64,000 nucleotides of DNA from Ferruginibacter sp. Its GTDB lineage: Bacteria > Bacteroidota > Bacteroidia > Chitinophagales > Chitinophagaceae. Positions 52,905 to 61,423 of this stretch are shown piece after piece. Each line of letters opens with the position of its first letter. The first letter of the stretch is position 1. The position numbers and the translations under genes were made by a program. The notes beneath the pieces were generated by a model, which saw nothing but the letters and a program-made list of their open reading frames with translations, had not been told where the DNA came from and made no database searches. The stretch spans positions 248,001-312,000 of the forward strand of contig JAGOAX010000005.1 in assembly GCA_017983695.1 (NCBI GenBank), in the 5' to 3' direction.

Positions 52905-53185
52905 CTGGCTAATTTTAAACTAAAGCTAAAGCTACAGTTACACATAATTGCCATTTTGCCACTTATGCCGCCGTTTAAATTTTATTTATAAGTGTTTTAA
53001 AGTTTTCTATAACTGTTTTTAAATTGTGTTAAAACAACAGCCAATAAGAGTTTGCAACGGTTAAATAAAAAACAAATACAGTTATATAAGTTGTTTGTAC
53101 GCTTATAAATGCAGCAGATATAACAAAGCAGTAAGCACTAATTTGCACCTGTTATTAATCTTATACACTAAAAAAAATCCAAATT

Positions 53186-54190
53186 ATGAAAAAGCAAATT
53201 TCGTTTGCAGCACTTGTCTTTATTACTCTTTTTTCATCTTGCAAAAAAGATGATACTCCTCCGGCAGAAGCCGTTACAAATGTTTATGTAGCAGGGTACC
53301 AATACGATACTATTGCAGGAAGGGATGCCTCCGGGTTTTGGAAAAACGGAACATTTACAGTTAATAGTATGACTGGAAACAGAAACCATTATGCTTATGC
53401 AATAGCTGTAAGCGGAAACGATGCTTATACAACGGGCTACGAACACACCACTGCCGGATGGAAATGCAATGTGTGGAAAAATGGACAACAACAATACACT
53501 TTAGGAACCGGGTTTAGTTTAGGAAGTGGCATTGCCGTATCAGGTACTGATGTTTATGTAGCCGGATTTGCATACGAGCCAAGCCCTCTAACCCGTTATG
53601 CTATGCAATGGAAAAACAGTAATGGCACCATAAATGTTTTAGCTGCAACTTCAAATATTACAGAAGCCACAGCCATAGCTGTATCGGGAGCAGATGTATA
53701 TGTGGCGGGCAATTTAAATGATAGCGGAAAAGTATGGAAAAATGGAATAGCACTTACGTTGAACAACGCAGCTAACTGTTACATTACTTCTGTAGCAGTA
53801 GAAGGAAATGATGTGTATGCGGCCGGTTATACCTATTCACCTTATAGAATCAGGTATTGGAAAAATGGTAACCCAACAGACATTGCATCTGCAGGCACAA
53901 CATTTACCACCGCAATTGCCGTATCAAATGGCGACGTTTATATTGCCGGCAACGACCTTTCTGGCCCCAAACAAATAGCAAAATACTGGAAAAACGGAGT
54001 GGCTGTATCATTGGGAGATGGCATCAGAAACTCTGCTGCTAATGGCATTGCGGTTAAAGGAACTGATGTGTATGTAGCTGGTGTAATACTTGACACAAAT
54101 AATTCAAGCTATGCAACAATTTGGAAAAATGGACAGCCAACAACCATTGGTGGTGCAGGCAGCCAGGCCAAAGCTATTACAGTAAAATAA
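53186..54190 (+). CDS. Lipoprotein with seven-fold propeller-type repeats
   Basis: 334 residues; 'FITLFSSCKKDD' gives a lipobox (Cys19). The rest is built of seven repeats of the pattern 'AVSGxDVYVAG...WKNG', e.g. 'AVSGNDAYTTGYEHT', 'AVSGTDVYVAGFAYE', 'AVEGNDVYAAGYTYS' and 'AVKGTDVYVAGVILD'. Seven blades suggest a complete beta-propeller. The role is unknown; surface binding is likely. It is followed after 15 bp by a 162-residue protein and then by a histidine kinase, all on the same strand. Confidence 0.8.
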   Translation: MKKQISFAALVFITLFSSCKKDDTPPAEAVTNVYVAGYQYDTIAGRDASGFWKNGTFTVNSMTGNRNHYAYAIAVSGNDAYTTGYEHTTAGWKCNVWKNGQQQYTLGTGFSLGSGIAVSGTDVYVAGFAYEPSPLTRYAMQWKNSNGTINVLAATSNITEATAIAVSGADVYVAGNLNDSGKVWKNGIALTLNNAANCYITSVAVEGNDVYAAGYTYSPYRIRYWKNGNPTDIASAGTTFTTAIAVSNGDVYIAGNDLSGPKQIAKYWKNGVAVSLGDGIRNSAANGIAVKGTDVYVAGVILDTNNSSYATIWKNGQPTTIGGAGSQAKAITVK

Positions 54191-54205
54191 ACCAGCGTTA
54201 CTACG

Positions 54206-54694
54206 ATGCAAATCATTTCAACCAGCAGCACTGTTTATCAATTACAACATGATGATGGCAGTGCTGCCGGTTCTTTAACTTATATCGACAGTTCATTGAG
54301 TGAAGCATTGCTCTATTGCGATAAAGAATACTTTATCACTAAACAATCCTATGCCACCTGGATTACAAAAGAAACGGGCAATGACATACAAAGAGCACTT
54401 TGTAGAGTAAAAGTGGGAGGCACTATGACGTTAATCATCAATAACAAACAATACATTTTTAAAAAGCCATTTAGCTGGAAACTGAGATTGGTAATGCTAG
54501 ATGTAGAAAAAGAAGAAGTACTTGTATTTTTGCCAACCGCAAACTGGAAAATCCATGGGTATAATTATGCCCTACAGCTTAATGACGAATTTATAAAAGA
54601 GACAGACAGTTTTATTATCTTACAGGCACTGCAATGTGCAGTATGCAGCATGGCAATGATGAATGGGTTTATAAGCGGGGCAATTTTTAGTTAA
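54206..54694 (+). CDS. Cytosolic protein of unknown function
   Basis: 162 residues with no signal peptide. The start 'MQIISTSSTVYQLQHDDGSA' then 'SLTYID' and the strand-rich middle ('VKVGGTMTLIINNKQYIFKK', 'FLPTANWKIHGYNYALQLND') loosely recall tubby-like/LURP-one folds. The C-terminal helix is hydrophobic ('FIILQALQCAVCSMAMMNGF'). No firm family. It sits between the propeller lipoprotein and the histidine kinase with gaps of 15 and 22 bp, so it is probably in one transcript. Confidence 0.55.
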   Translation: MQIISTSSTVYQLQHDDGSAAGSLTYIDSSLSEALLYCDKEYFITKQSYATWITKETGNDIQRALCRVKVGGTMTLIINNKQYIFKKPFSWKLRLVMLDVEKEEVLVFLPTANWKIHGYNYALQLNDEFIKETDSFIILQALQCAVCSMAMMNGFISGAIFS

Positions 54695-54716
54695 ACTAAA
54701 ATAATATTTTTTATAA

Positions 54717-56588
54717 ATGGTAAGGGTTCTGTTCATTATTTTACTTTTACTTTCTTTGCTGCATACCAATGCACAAAACACTTGCCGGTGCGATGAAGGA
54801 GAAAAACTTAAACCACAAATTTATTATTATGCAGACAACGGCAAAACCGATTCTGCATTTTTTATTTACAGTACAATAAAGAATTACAATACCGATGCCT
54901 GTCTGCTTTTATACTATCATGGTACAAGCCAGTTACACATGCAAAAAGCCAACTGGGACAGTGCATGGCTGGCACTGAAACAGGCAGATAAACTGCTTTT
55001 AAAAGCCGGCTGCATACCTGCGGTGGTAGCTAAACATTATTCTATTACCGGTTTGTTTTACAGTCGCATGAATAAACTGGACAGCGCAGCATGGGCTTTT
55101 TTAAAAGCCGTGGAAGCCGGTGAAAAATCTGATAACAAGTATGCACTTGCAAGGGCCTATGGCGATGTGGCTGCAACAGTTTCTAAAACAGGAGATGTGG
55201 CAAAATCAATTGAATATGATAAAAAAGCGATTGCTGTTGCCAGAACAATGGAAGATAAAACAGGCATACAGCTGCTGGCGGCAAAACTGGTCAACCTTGC
55301 TTCCTCATACCAGACTGTATATAAAAACACAGGCAATACAAAATACCTCGACAGCTGCGGCATAACCGCAAAAGAAGCACTGGCTGTTGCAAAAAAAGGC
55401 GAAGGAATAAAAGATGTGCTGGAATCATACAATATACTTGCCCGCTATTATTTTGTACTTACCGATTATAAACAAAGCAATAGTTATAGTGATAGCATTA
55501 TAGCAGCACATATTTCCGGCTTTACCAATTATACCATGTACCTGGCCTGGTTTAATAAAGCCGAAATTGCAAGAGAACAAAAAAATCTGCAGCTTGCAGC
55601 CGCTTTTGCAGATTCATCTCAAAAATATGCTGCGCTGTTTAATCCTCAATCGGAAATAAACTCCCTGGCACTGGTTTACAGTATTAATAAATTGCTGAAC
55701 AACGAAGGACGTTCTCTTACAGCATTTGAAAGAATGGCAATGCTTAAAGACAGCATTTTTAATCTGGAAAAAAATAAAACGGTAAATGAGCTGGAAAAAA
55801 AATATACACAGGCAAAAAATGAAAATACCATCAAAGAGCTTTCGCTGCAAAAATTAATTTACGCATTGCTGGGCATTGCTGGTTTATTAATTGCCGGGCT
55901 CATAGTTTTTTACTTTAGCCGGCAATCATTAAAGCACAAACAAAAAGTTTTAGAAACAGAGCAACGGTTAAACAGGGCAAGAATGAATCCGCATTTCTTT
56001 TTTAATGCACTTACCGCTATGCAGCGTTTTGCAATGAAGGAAAACGATGGCAAAGCGCTTGCTGCCAATCTTTCCAAATTTTCCAACATTATGAGGGAAA
56101 CATTGGAAAGCACTTACAAAGAATATGTAACTGTTAAGCAGGAAATTGATTTTTTAAGAGAATACCTGGAGATACAAAAAATAAGGTTCCCGGAATTATT
56201 TTCTTACTCTTTAATGGTGGATGGAGAAATGGAGCCTTCTGATATAATGATTCCATCCATGATTATTCAGCCTTTTATTGAAAACAGTATTGAGCATGGT
56301 TTTGCAGATATTAATTATCATGGCGACCTGAGGGTGGATTTTAAACAGCAGCCCAAATCTTTGCTGATAGAAATTCAGGATAATGGCAAAGGGCTTTCTT
56401 TACCCGGAGAAAAAAATAATGAACACATAAGCAGGGCCAGTCAGATAATTAAAGACAGGATATATTTGCTGAATATTAAACTGAAAACAAAAGCAGATTT
56501 CAGTATTGATAACAGCTCCTCCGGAAAAGGAGTAATTGTAAAAATCAGTCTTCCGGTAATTTACAAGAATGAAAATACTAATAGTTGA
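54717..56588 (+). CDS. TPR sensor histidine kinase, LytS/YehU type
   Basis: 623 residues with a signal peptide ('LLLLSLLHTNAQNTC'). A periplasmic TPR region follows (about 25-370, e.g. 'AWLALKQADKLLLKAGCIP'). One membrane span is at about 385-405 ('LLGIAGLLIAGLIVFYF'). A His_kinase domain contains the phospho-accepting His in 'RMNPHFFFNALTAMQRF' (about 427), and a HATPase domain has 'IEIQDNGKGLSLPGEK'. It senses an envelope signal and phosphorylates the response regulator encoded next. The coding regions overlap by 20 bp. Confidence 0.92.
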   Translation: MVRVLFIILLLLSLLHTNAQNTCRCDEGEKLKPQIYYYADNGKTDSAFFIYSTIKNYNTDACLLLYYHGTSQLHMQKANWDSAWLALKQADKLLLKAGCIPAVVAKHYSITGLFYSRMNKLDSAAWAFLKAVEAGEKSDNKYALARAYGDVAATVSKTGDVAKSIEYDKKAIAVARTMEDKTGIQLLAAKLVNLASSYQTVYKNTGNTKYLDSCGITAKEALAVAKKGEGIKDVLESYNILARYYFVLTDYKQSNSYSDSIIAAHISGFTNYTMYLAWFNKAEIAREQKNLQLAAAFADSSQKYAALFNPQSEINSLALVYSINKLLNNEGRSLTAFERMAMLKDSIFNLEKNKTVNELEKKYTQAKNENTIKELSLQKLIYALLGIAGLLIAGLIVFYFSRQSLKHKQKVLETEQRLNRARMNPHFFFNALTAMQRFAMKENDGKALAANLSKFSNIMRETLESTYKEYVTVKQEIDFLREYLEIQKIRFPELFSYSLMVDGEMEPSDIMIPSMIIQPFIENSIEHGFADINYHGDLRVDFKQQPKSLLIEIQDNGKGLSLPGEKNNEHISRASQIIKDRIYLLNIKLKTKADFSIDNSSSGKGVIVKISLPVIYKNENTNS

Positions 56589-57315
56589 TAACGAAAAAGA
56601 AGTAAGAGGTTTACTGAAGGATATGATAGCATCCATATCGGCAGATGCATATATTGTTGAAGAAGCCGAAGGTGTGGAAACCGGTTTGCAAAAAATAAAT
56701 ATATTCCAACCAGATGTAATTTTTTTGGATGTAGAAATGAATGATGGTACTGGTTTTGATTTGATGAACAGGGTTTCCAATCCGGCTTTTCAACTGGTTT
56801 TTACTACGGCGCATAATAAATATGCAGTACAGGCTTTTAAATGCAGCGCCATTGATTATTTACTAAAGCCGGTTGATTTTACCGAATTGGAAAACAGCCT
56901 GCAAAAAGCGGCCGCCGCCATTTCAGGCAACAGCCTGAGTAAACAAATGGCAGTGCTGATGCAGCAATTGACAGCAAAAGATACCAGTGAAAAGCAAATT
57001 GTTTTAAAAGACAGTGAAGCCAGTTATTTTGTAAAAGTGGCAGACATATTATATTGCGAAGCTGAAGGCTCCTACACCAAATTTTACGTGCAGAATAATA
57101 CGCCTATTATTATTTCAAAAAATCTGAGTATTTACGAAGAGCTCCTTGCTTTATATGGTTTTATCCGCACCCATCATTCCTATCTCGTTAATCCTGCTAA
57201 AATAAAAATGTACGATAAAACAGACGGTGGCACCCTTATACTGGACAGTGGTCACACGGTTCCCATATCGCACCGTAAAAAAGATTATGTGATGCAGGTA
57301 TTGGAAAACAGGTAA
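56569..57315 (+). CDS. LytTR-family response regulator
   Basis: 248 residues. The receiver domain starts 'MKILIVDNEKEVRGLL' with the phospho-acceptor Asp in 'VIFLDVEMNDGTGFD' (about residue 54) and 'HNKYAVQAFKCSAIDYLLKP'. The LytTR DNA-binding domain occupies about 150-245 ('VADILYCEAEGSYTKFYVQ', 'GFIRTHHSYLVNPAKI', 'TVPISHRKK'). The ATG lies inside the kinase gene, giving a 20-bp overlap and translational coupling. It probably acts on the lipoprotein and surface genes around it, though no operator could be identified. Confidence 0.94.
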   Translation: MKILIVDNEKEVRGLLKDMIASISADAYIVEEAEGVETGLQKINIFQPDVIFLDVEMNDGTGFDLMNRVSNPAFQLVFTTAHNKYAVQAFKCSAIDYLLKPVDFTELENSLQKAAAAISGNSLSKQMAVLMQQLTAKDTSEKQIVLKDSEASYFVKVADILYCEAEGSYTKFYVQNNTPIIISKNLSIYEELLALYGFIRTHHSYLVNPAKIKMYDKTDGGTLILDSGHTVPISHRKKDYVMQVLENR

Positions 57316-57413
57316 GGCCACAGGCAGTTTCATATTCACTTCATGTTTCTTGTAAACCAGGGTATTTTTTCCCTTAATCAGTTTGAGGAAAAACTAAAAA
57401 AGCTGCAGATTCA

Positions 57414-57449
57414 ATTACTATCTTTGCACCGATAAACGATGATAGTAAT
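57414..57449. promoter_or_regulatory. 9-bp inverted repeat over a TATCTTTG -7 box
   Basis: ATTACTATC (57414-57422) and GATAGTAAT (57441-57449) are perfect complements with an 18-nt loop. The -7 box TATCTTTG (57419-57426) lies across the left arm. An operator or a 5' UTR hairpin for the LutB-like gene is inferred. No well-spaced -33 box. Confidence 0.5.
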
Positions 57450-57520
57450 TACCACTGTTGAATGGAGCGTCGCCAATGAAGTCCAATAGCATTTCAACAG
57501 CTGGTCACAAAAAAATAAAC

Positions 57521-58897
57521 ATGAGCGAAACTTCAGAAATATTTATAGCCAAAAGCAGTATTAAAGCTGCTGACTTAGAGCACAGGCGCAAGATCAATTT
57601 TAATATTGGCAAGTACAACAGCAAAGTGCCGGAAGGTAAAGAGCAGTTTGCCGATGTTCATTTGGTAAGGGAACGTGCTAAAAATATTAAGTGGCGTGCT
57701 ATTGAAACGCTGGATCAGCAACTGGAAGAATTTGAATTGAATTTTACCAAGCGTGGCGGTAAAGTTATTTGGGCCGAGAACAGTGAGCAGGCTATTGCAG
57801 AAATTTTAGCCATTTGTGCGATCAAGAATTGCAAAAAACTGGTGAAGAGCAAGAGCATGGTTACCGAAGAAATTCATTTGAATAAAGCACTGGAACAAAA
57901 TGGTATTGAAAGTGTGGAAACAGATTTAGGAGAGTACATTCAGCAACTGGATGGTGAGCCGCCTTACCATATTGTAACACCGGCCATGCATAAAAATAAA
58001 GAAGATGTTGCCAAACTGTTTCATGAAAAATTAGGTACCCCAATAAATTTTACGCCTGAGCAGTTAACACTTAAGGCCAGGGAAATTTTGAGGGAGAAAT
58101 ATACAGAGGCAGAAGTGGGTGTAACGGGTGCTAATTTTATCATCAGTGATATTGGAGGCATTGCCGTTACAGAAAATGAAGGCAATGCAAGATTAAGCTG
58201 TGCTTTTCCTAAAACACATATTGCAATTGTTGGGATAGAAAAAATGATCCCTTCGGTTACAGACCTGGGATTGTTCTGGCCGCTGTTATCTACTTTTGGT
58301 ACCGGGCAAAAAGTTACAGTGTATAACACCATTATTACCGGCCCACGCCAGCCCAACGAAACTGATGGGCCTGATGAAATGTATGTGATATTATTAGACA
58401 ATGGCCGTACTAATATTTTACAAAACCCAAAAACAAGAGAGAGTTTATATTGCATTCGTTGTGGCGCCTGCTTAAATGCATGCCCTGTTTACAAAAATAT
58501 TGGCGGCCATGCTTATGGCGCTACCTACAGCGGCCCTATTGGTAGCGTAATTACTCCGCACCTGCAGGGCATGGAAGATTTTAAACACCTGAGCTATGCC
58601 AGTTCGCTTTGTGGTAATTGTACCGAAGTGTGTGCGGTAAAAATAAATCTGCATGAGTTGCTGCTGGAAAACAGGAAAGAAAGTGTGGACGAAGGACTGG
58701 TAAGCTTTAGTGAAAAAATGGCCTGGAAGGTTTGGAAAATTGCCAGCTTAAAAAGAGGACTGATGAATATAGGTAGCGGCAATTTAAAAAATAAAGTAGT
58801 GAATGGTTTGTTTAAAGGCTGGAAGCAAAACCGTAGTGACCTGAATTTTAGCCCAAAGACCTTTAATGAAATGTGGAAGGAACGGCAAAAGAAATAG
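57521..58897 (+). CDS. lutB: LutB-like iron-sulfur protein (lactate utilisation)
   Basis: 458 residues from the ATG at 57521, which follows an A-rich leader; the frame extends upstream to an ATG at 57476 and a TTG at 57458. An LUD domain (about 50-280) has 'VTGANFIISDIGGIAVTENE' and 'VGIEKMIPSVTDLGLFWPLL'. The cluster-binding region has 'CIRCGACLNACPVYKNIGG' and 'LCGNCTEVCAVKINLHELL'. With LutA and LutC it oxidises L-lactate to pyruvate; neither partner is in the window. It precedes the deacetylase-like gene. Confidence 0.88.
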   Translation: MSETSEIFIAKSSIKAADLEHRRKINFNIGKYNSKVPEGKEQFADVHLVRERAKNIKWRAIETLDQQLEEFELNFTKRGGKVIWAENSEQAIAEILAICAIKNCKKLVKSKSMVTEEIHLNKALEQNGIESVETDLGEYIQQLDGEPPYHIVTPAMHKNKEDVAKLFHEKLGTPINFTPEQLTLKAREILREKYTEAEVGVTGANFIISDIGGIAVTENEGNARLSCAFPKTHIAIVGIEKMIPSVTDLGLFWPLLSTFGTGQKVTVYNTIITGPRQPNETDGPDEMYVILLDNGRTNILQNPKTRESLYCIRCGACLNACPVYKNIGGHAYGATYSGPIGSVITPHLQGMEDFKHLSYASSLCGNCTEVCAVKINLHELLLENRKESVDEGLVSFSEKMAWKVWKIASLKRGLMNIGSGNLKNKVVNGLFKGWKQNRSDLNFSPKTFNEMWKERQKK

Positions 58898-58970
58898 GAA
58901 TTAAAGATTTATAATTAAGAATTAATAATTAGTTCCACTTACTGGAACTTTTTTATTTTGTGCCTGCAAA

Positions 58971-60257
58971 ATGGTTTTAATATATTCCCATACTACTTCA
59001 CCCCGTTTACAGTATAGCTGTAATTTTATTTTTAAGGAATTGCTGGGAATTGATTTTTCAATCACCATAGATTCGGAAGAATTTAAAAATTACAAAGGCG
59101 CTAAGATCAATTACAGCAACTCAAAAATTCCGGATTCAGATTTCAATATTCAAAATCATTCTCTTTTATTTGAAAGTAATATTAAAGAACAGAGCGTAAC
59201 ATGTTTTTTGGTAAATGATTACAAAGCATTTTTTAACACCCCGGACTCCGATTGGCCGTTTGATATTTTTGCTGCTGTATTTTACCTCATTAGCCGCTAC
59301 GAAGAATACCTGCCACATACAAAAGATATGTATGGCCGGTATAGTCATGAAAATTCTCTTGCTTTTAAAGAAGGGTTTTTACAATTGCCATTGGTAAATA
59401 TATGGGTGAAGCATTTTTTTGTTGCGTTAAAGAAAAAATTCCCGGATTTGAATGTTGCATTTCCGTCTTTTAATTTTGTGCCTACTTATGATATTGATAT
59501 TGCTTACGCTTATAAATACAAAGGTTTCGTAAGGAATATTGGCAGCTTTTTAAAATCGCCGTCTACAGAAAGAGTAAAAGTTTTAGCTGGTTTACTAAAA
59601 GACCCGTTTGAGACCTATGGCTGGTTAAATGAATTACATCAAAAAAATAATTTACAACCACTGTACTTTTTTTTAGTGGCAGAAAAAAACAGCCGGTACG
59701 ATAAACAAATTCTGCCACATAAAAATGCCATGTGGTTATTGGTTCGGCAACATGCTAAAAAATATACACTGGGTATTCATCCAAGCTGGCAAAGTGGTGA
59801 TACCTTTTCTTTATTAAAAAAAGAAAAGGCTTACCTGGAAGAAATGAGTGAAAAAAAAATAACTCATTCAAGGCAGCATTATATCCGTTTTAATTTACCG
59901 GAAGGTTATCAAAAATTAATCAACTCTGGCCTTACAGAAGATTACAGCATGGGCTATGGCAGCATCAATGGTTTCAGGGCTTCAGTGGCTTCTGCCTTCT
60001 ATTGGTACGATCTATCGAAAGAAGAACAGACAGATTTACAGATTCATCCTTTTTGTTTTATGGATGCCAACAGTTTTTACGAACAACGTTATACTGCTGT
60101 ACAGGCTTATGAAGAAATACTGCATTACTATAAAGTGTGTAAAGATGTGAATGGCACTTTAATTACAATCTGGCACAACAATTTTTTAGGTGAGGCTAAG
60201 GAGTTTAACGGCTGGAAGGAAGTATATGAAAAATTTATCGGAACGCTTGGCAGCTGA
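58971..60257 (+). CDS. Polysaccharide deacetylase family protein (DUF7033-like N-terminus)
   Basis: 428 residues with no signal peptide. The N-terminal ~130 residues ('YSHTTSPRLQYSCNFIFKEL', 'FAAVFYLISRYEEYLPH') match Bacteroidota proteins with a DUF7033-type domain, as I recall them. The second half has a NodB-like barrel: 'FNFVPTYDIDIAYAYKYKGF' with the metal-binding Asp pair, 'LGIHPSWQSGDTF', 'THSRQHYIRFNLPEGY' and 'TIWHNNFLG'. It probably de-N-acetylates a glycan in the cytosol. It ends at the base before the crtZ stop, with no gap. Confidence 0.82.
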   Translation: MVLIYSHTTSPRLQYSCNFIFKELLGIDFSITIDSEEFKNYKGAKINYSNSKIPDSDFNIQNHSLLFESNIKEQSVTCFLVNDYKAFFNTPDSDWPFDIFAAVFYLISRYEEYLPHTKDMYGRYSHENSLAFKEGFLQLPLVNIWVKHFFVALKKKFPDLNVAFPSFNFVPTYDIDIAYAYKYKGFVRNIGSFLKSPSTERVKVLAGLLKDPFETYGWLNELHQKNNLQPLYFFLVAEKNSRYDKQILPHKNAMWLLVRQHAKKYTLGIHPSWQSGDTFSLLKKEKAYLEEMSEKKITHSRQHYIRFNLPEGYQKLINSGLTEDYSMGYGSINGFRASVASAFYWYDLSKEEQTDLQIHPFCFMDANSFYEQRYTAVQAYEEILHYYKVCKDVNGTLITIWHNNFLGEAKEFNGWKEVYEKFIGTLGS

Positions 60258-60734
60258 TTATTTTGCATTTCGCTTCTTATCTTCTCTTACTTTATCCCAA
60301 TATTTTTTTGCCACCATCAGCATACCAAAACTTTCGCCTTCTTCTTTTTCCAAATGTTTATGATGCATTTTATGTGCCCAGCGAATGGTGCGTACATAAG
60401 TATTGTTGTTACGGGTAAACCATTTAAAACGCTGGTGAATGATAACCTCGTGTACAATAAAATACGCCAGTCCGTACAAGGCAATACCAAATCCAATGGC
60501 CGCCACCCAATACAATTTATTTTGCAAGCCCAGCATAATGCACAGCCAACTTGGTATGGCGAATATTAAAAAAAAAGCATCGTTCTTTTCAAATGTATTA
60601 CCTGTTGGTTTATGATGATCCTCGTGGAGGTACCACAGAAAACCGTGCATTACAAACCGGTGGGTAAGCCAAGTTATACCTTCCATAATAAGAAAAGTGC
60701 CTAAAGTAATTGCTATAAAAATAAACCAGTTCAT
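60258..60734 (-). CDS. crtZ: Beta-carotene hydroxylase (CrtZ-type)
   Basis: 158 residues, about the usual length. A membrane-bound diiron hydroxylase with the histidine boxes 'HRFVMH', 'HEDHHK', 'HEVIIHQRFKW' and 'HKMHHKH'. It adds 3-hydroxyl groups to beta rings. It is last in a five-gene crt operon, 2 bp after the CruF-like gene. Confidence 0.92.
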   Translation of the reverse strand: MNWFIFIAITLGTFLIMEGITWLTHRFVMHGFLWYLHEDHHKPTGNTFEKNDAFFLIFAIPSWLCIMLGLQNKLYWVAAIGFGIALYGLAYFIVHEVIIHQRFKWFTRNNNTYVRTIRWAHKMHHKHLEKEEGESFGMLMVAKKYWDKVREDKKRNAK

Positions 60735-60736
60735 TG

Positions 60737-61423
60737 CTAATTTAAAAATGTACGTAACAGTAAAAAAAATAATACCTGTATCATTAACAAATGTACTGCG
60801 AATTTGTTTTGCTTATTGAATTTACAAAAATGAAAAACAGCCAGCATAGCTATTGCCACAACAAACCAGCATATATAATTATATACAGGAATATCGCCAT
60901 TCCATTTCCAGTAACCTAACTGAACGGCTACCGGTTCCATGATCCAGTCAATAAAAACAGCCAGCGTAGCACCATCCACAATTACAGACAGTGCTTTTAA
61001 TACCATTGGCGGCGTAGAAGTTTCTGTTGCTACTTTTGTAATGGCTTTCGTCAATATGGTTTGTACAGTTATACCACAGCAATAAATTACCAGGAACCAG
61101 TTTATACCAATGATTAGCGGAACATTATTTACCTGGTATCCCAATACTTTTCCATAACTATAGTCGCCAAATAATAATTGCGTGTTAACGCCAATCATTT
61201 CCACAGCTATTCCCGCTGCCAATGTTACCAATACAAAAAGCCAAAAGAACAAATTCTTGTCCCGTTGTGTCCAAACCAACAGCCCAAACATTAGCAACAG
61301 GTTAAATGGTGTAGATTGAATTATAAAGTTGCTTTTAAAAAAAACGATACCGGCAAAACCAATAGTGTGAAATAAAACAGCAATAGCAGTTGCTACCTGG
61401 TATTTTGAAAATTTAGTGGACAC
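60737..61423 (-). CDS. cruF: Carotenoid biosynthesis protein, CruF-like (DUF422)
   Basis: 228 residues with about seven membrane helices. The family block 'MIGVNTQLLFGDYSYGKVL' with 'VPLIIGINWFLVIYC' and 'IDWIMEPVAVQLGYWKW' marks the DUF422/CruF family, whose characterised members hydrate the 1',2' double bond of acyclic carotenoid ends. The call as hydratase is from the family; activity on this substrate is inferred. It overlaps the preceding desaturase gene by 11 bp and is followed 2 bp later by crtZ. Confidence 0.82.
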   Translation of the reverse strand: MSTKFSKYQVATAIAVLFHTIGFAGIVFFKSNFIIQSTPFNLLLMFGLLVWTQRDKNLFFWLFVLVTLAAGIAVEMIGVNTQLLFGDYSYGKVLGYQVNNVPLIIGINWFLVIYCCGITVQTILTKAITKVATETSTPPMVLKALSVIVDGATLAVFIDWIMEPVAVQLGYWKWNGDIPVYNYICWFVVAIAMLAVFHFCKFNKQNKFAVHLLMIQVLFFLLLRTFLN

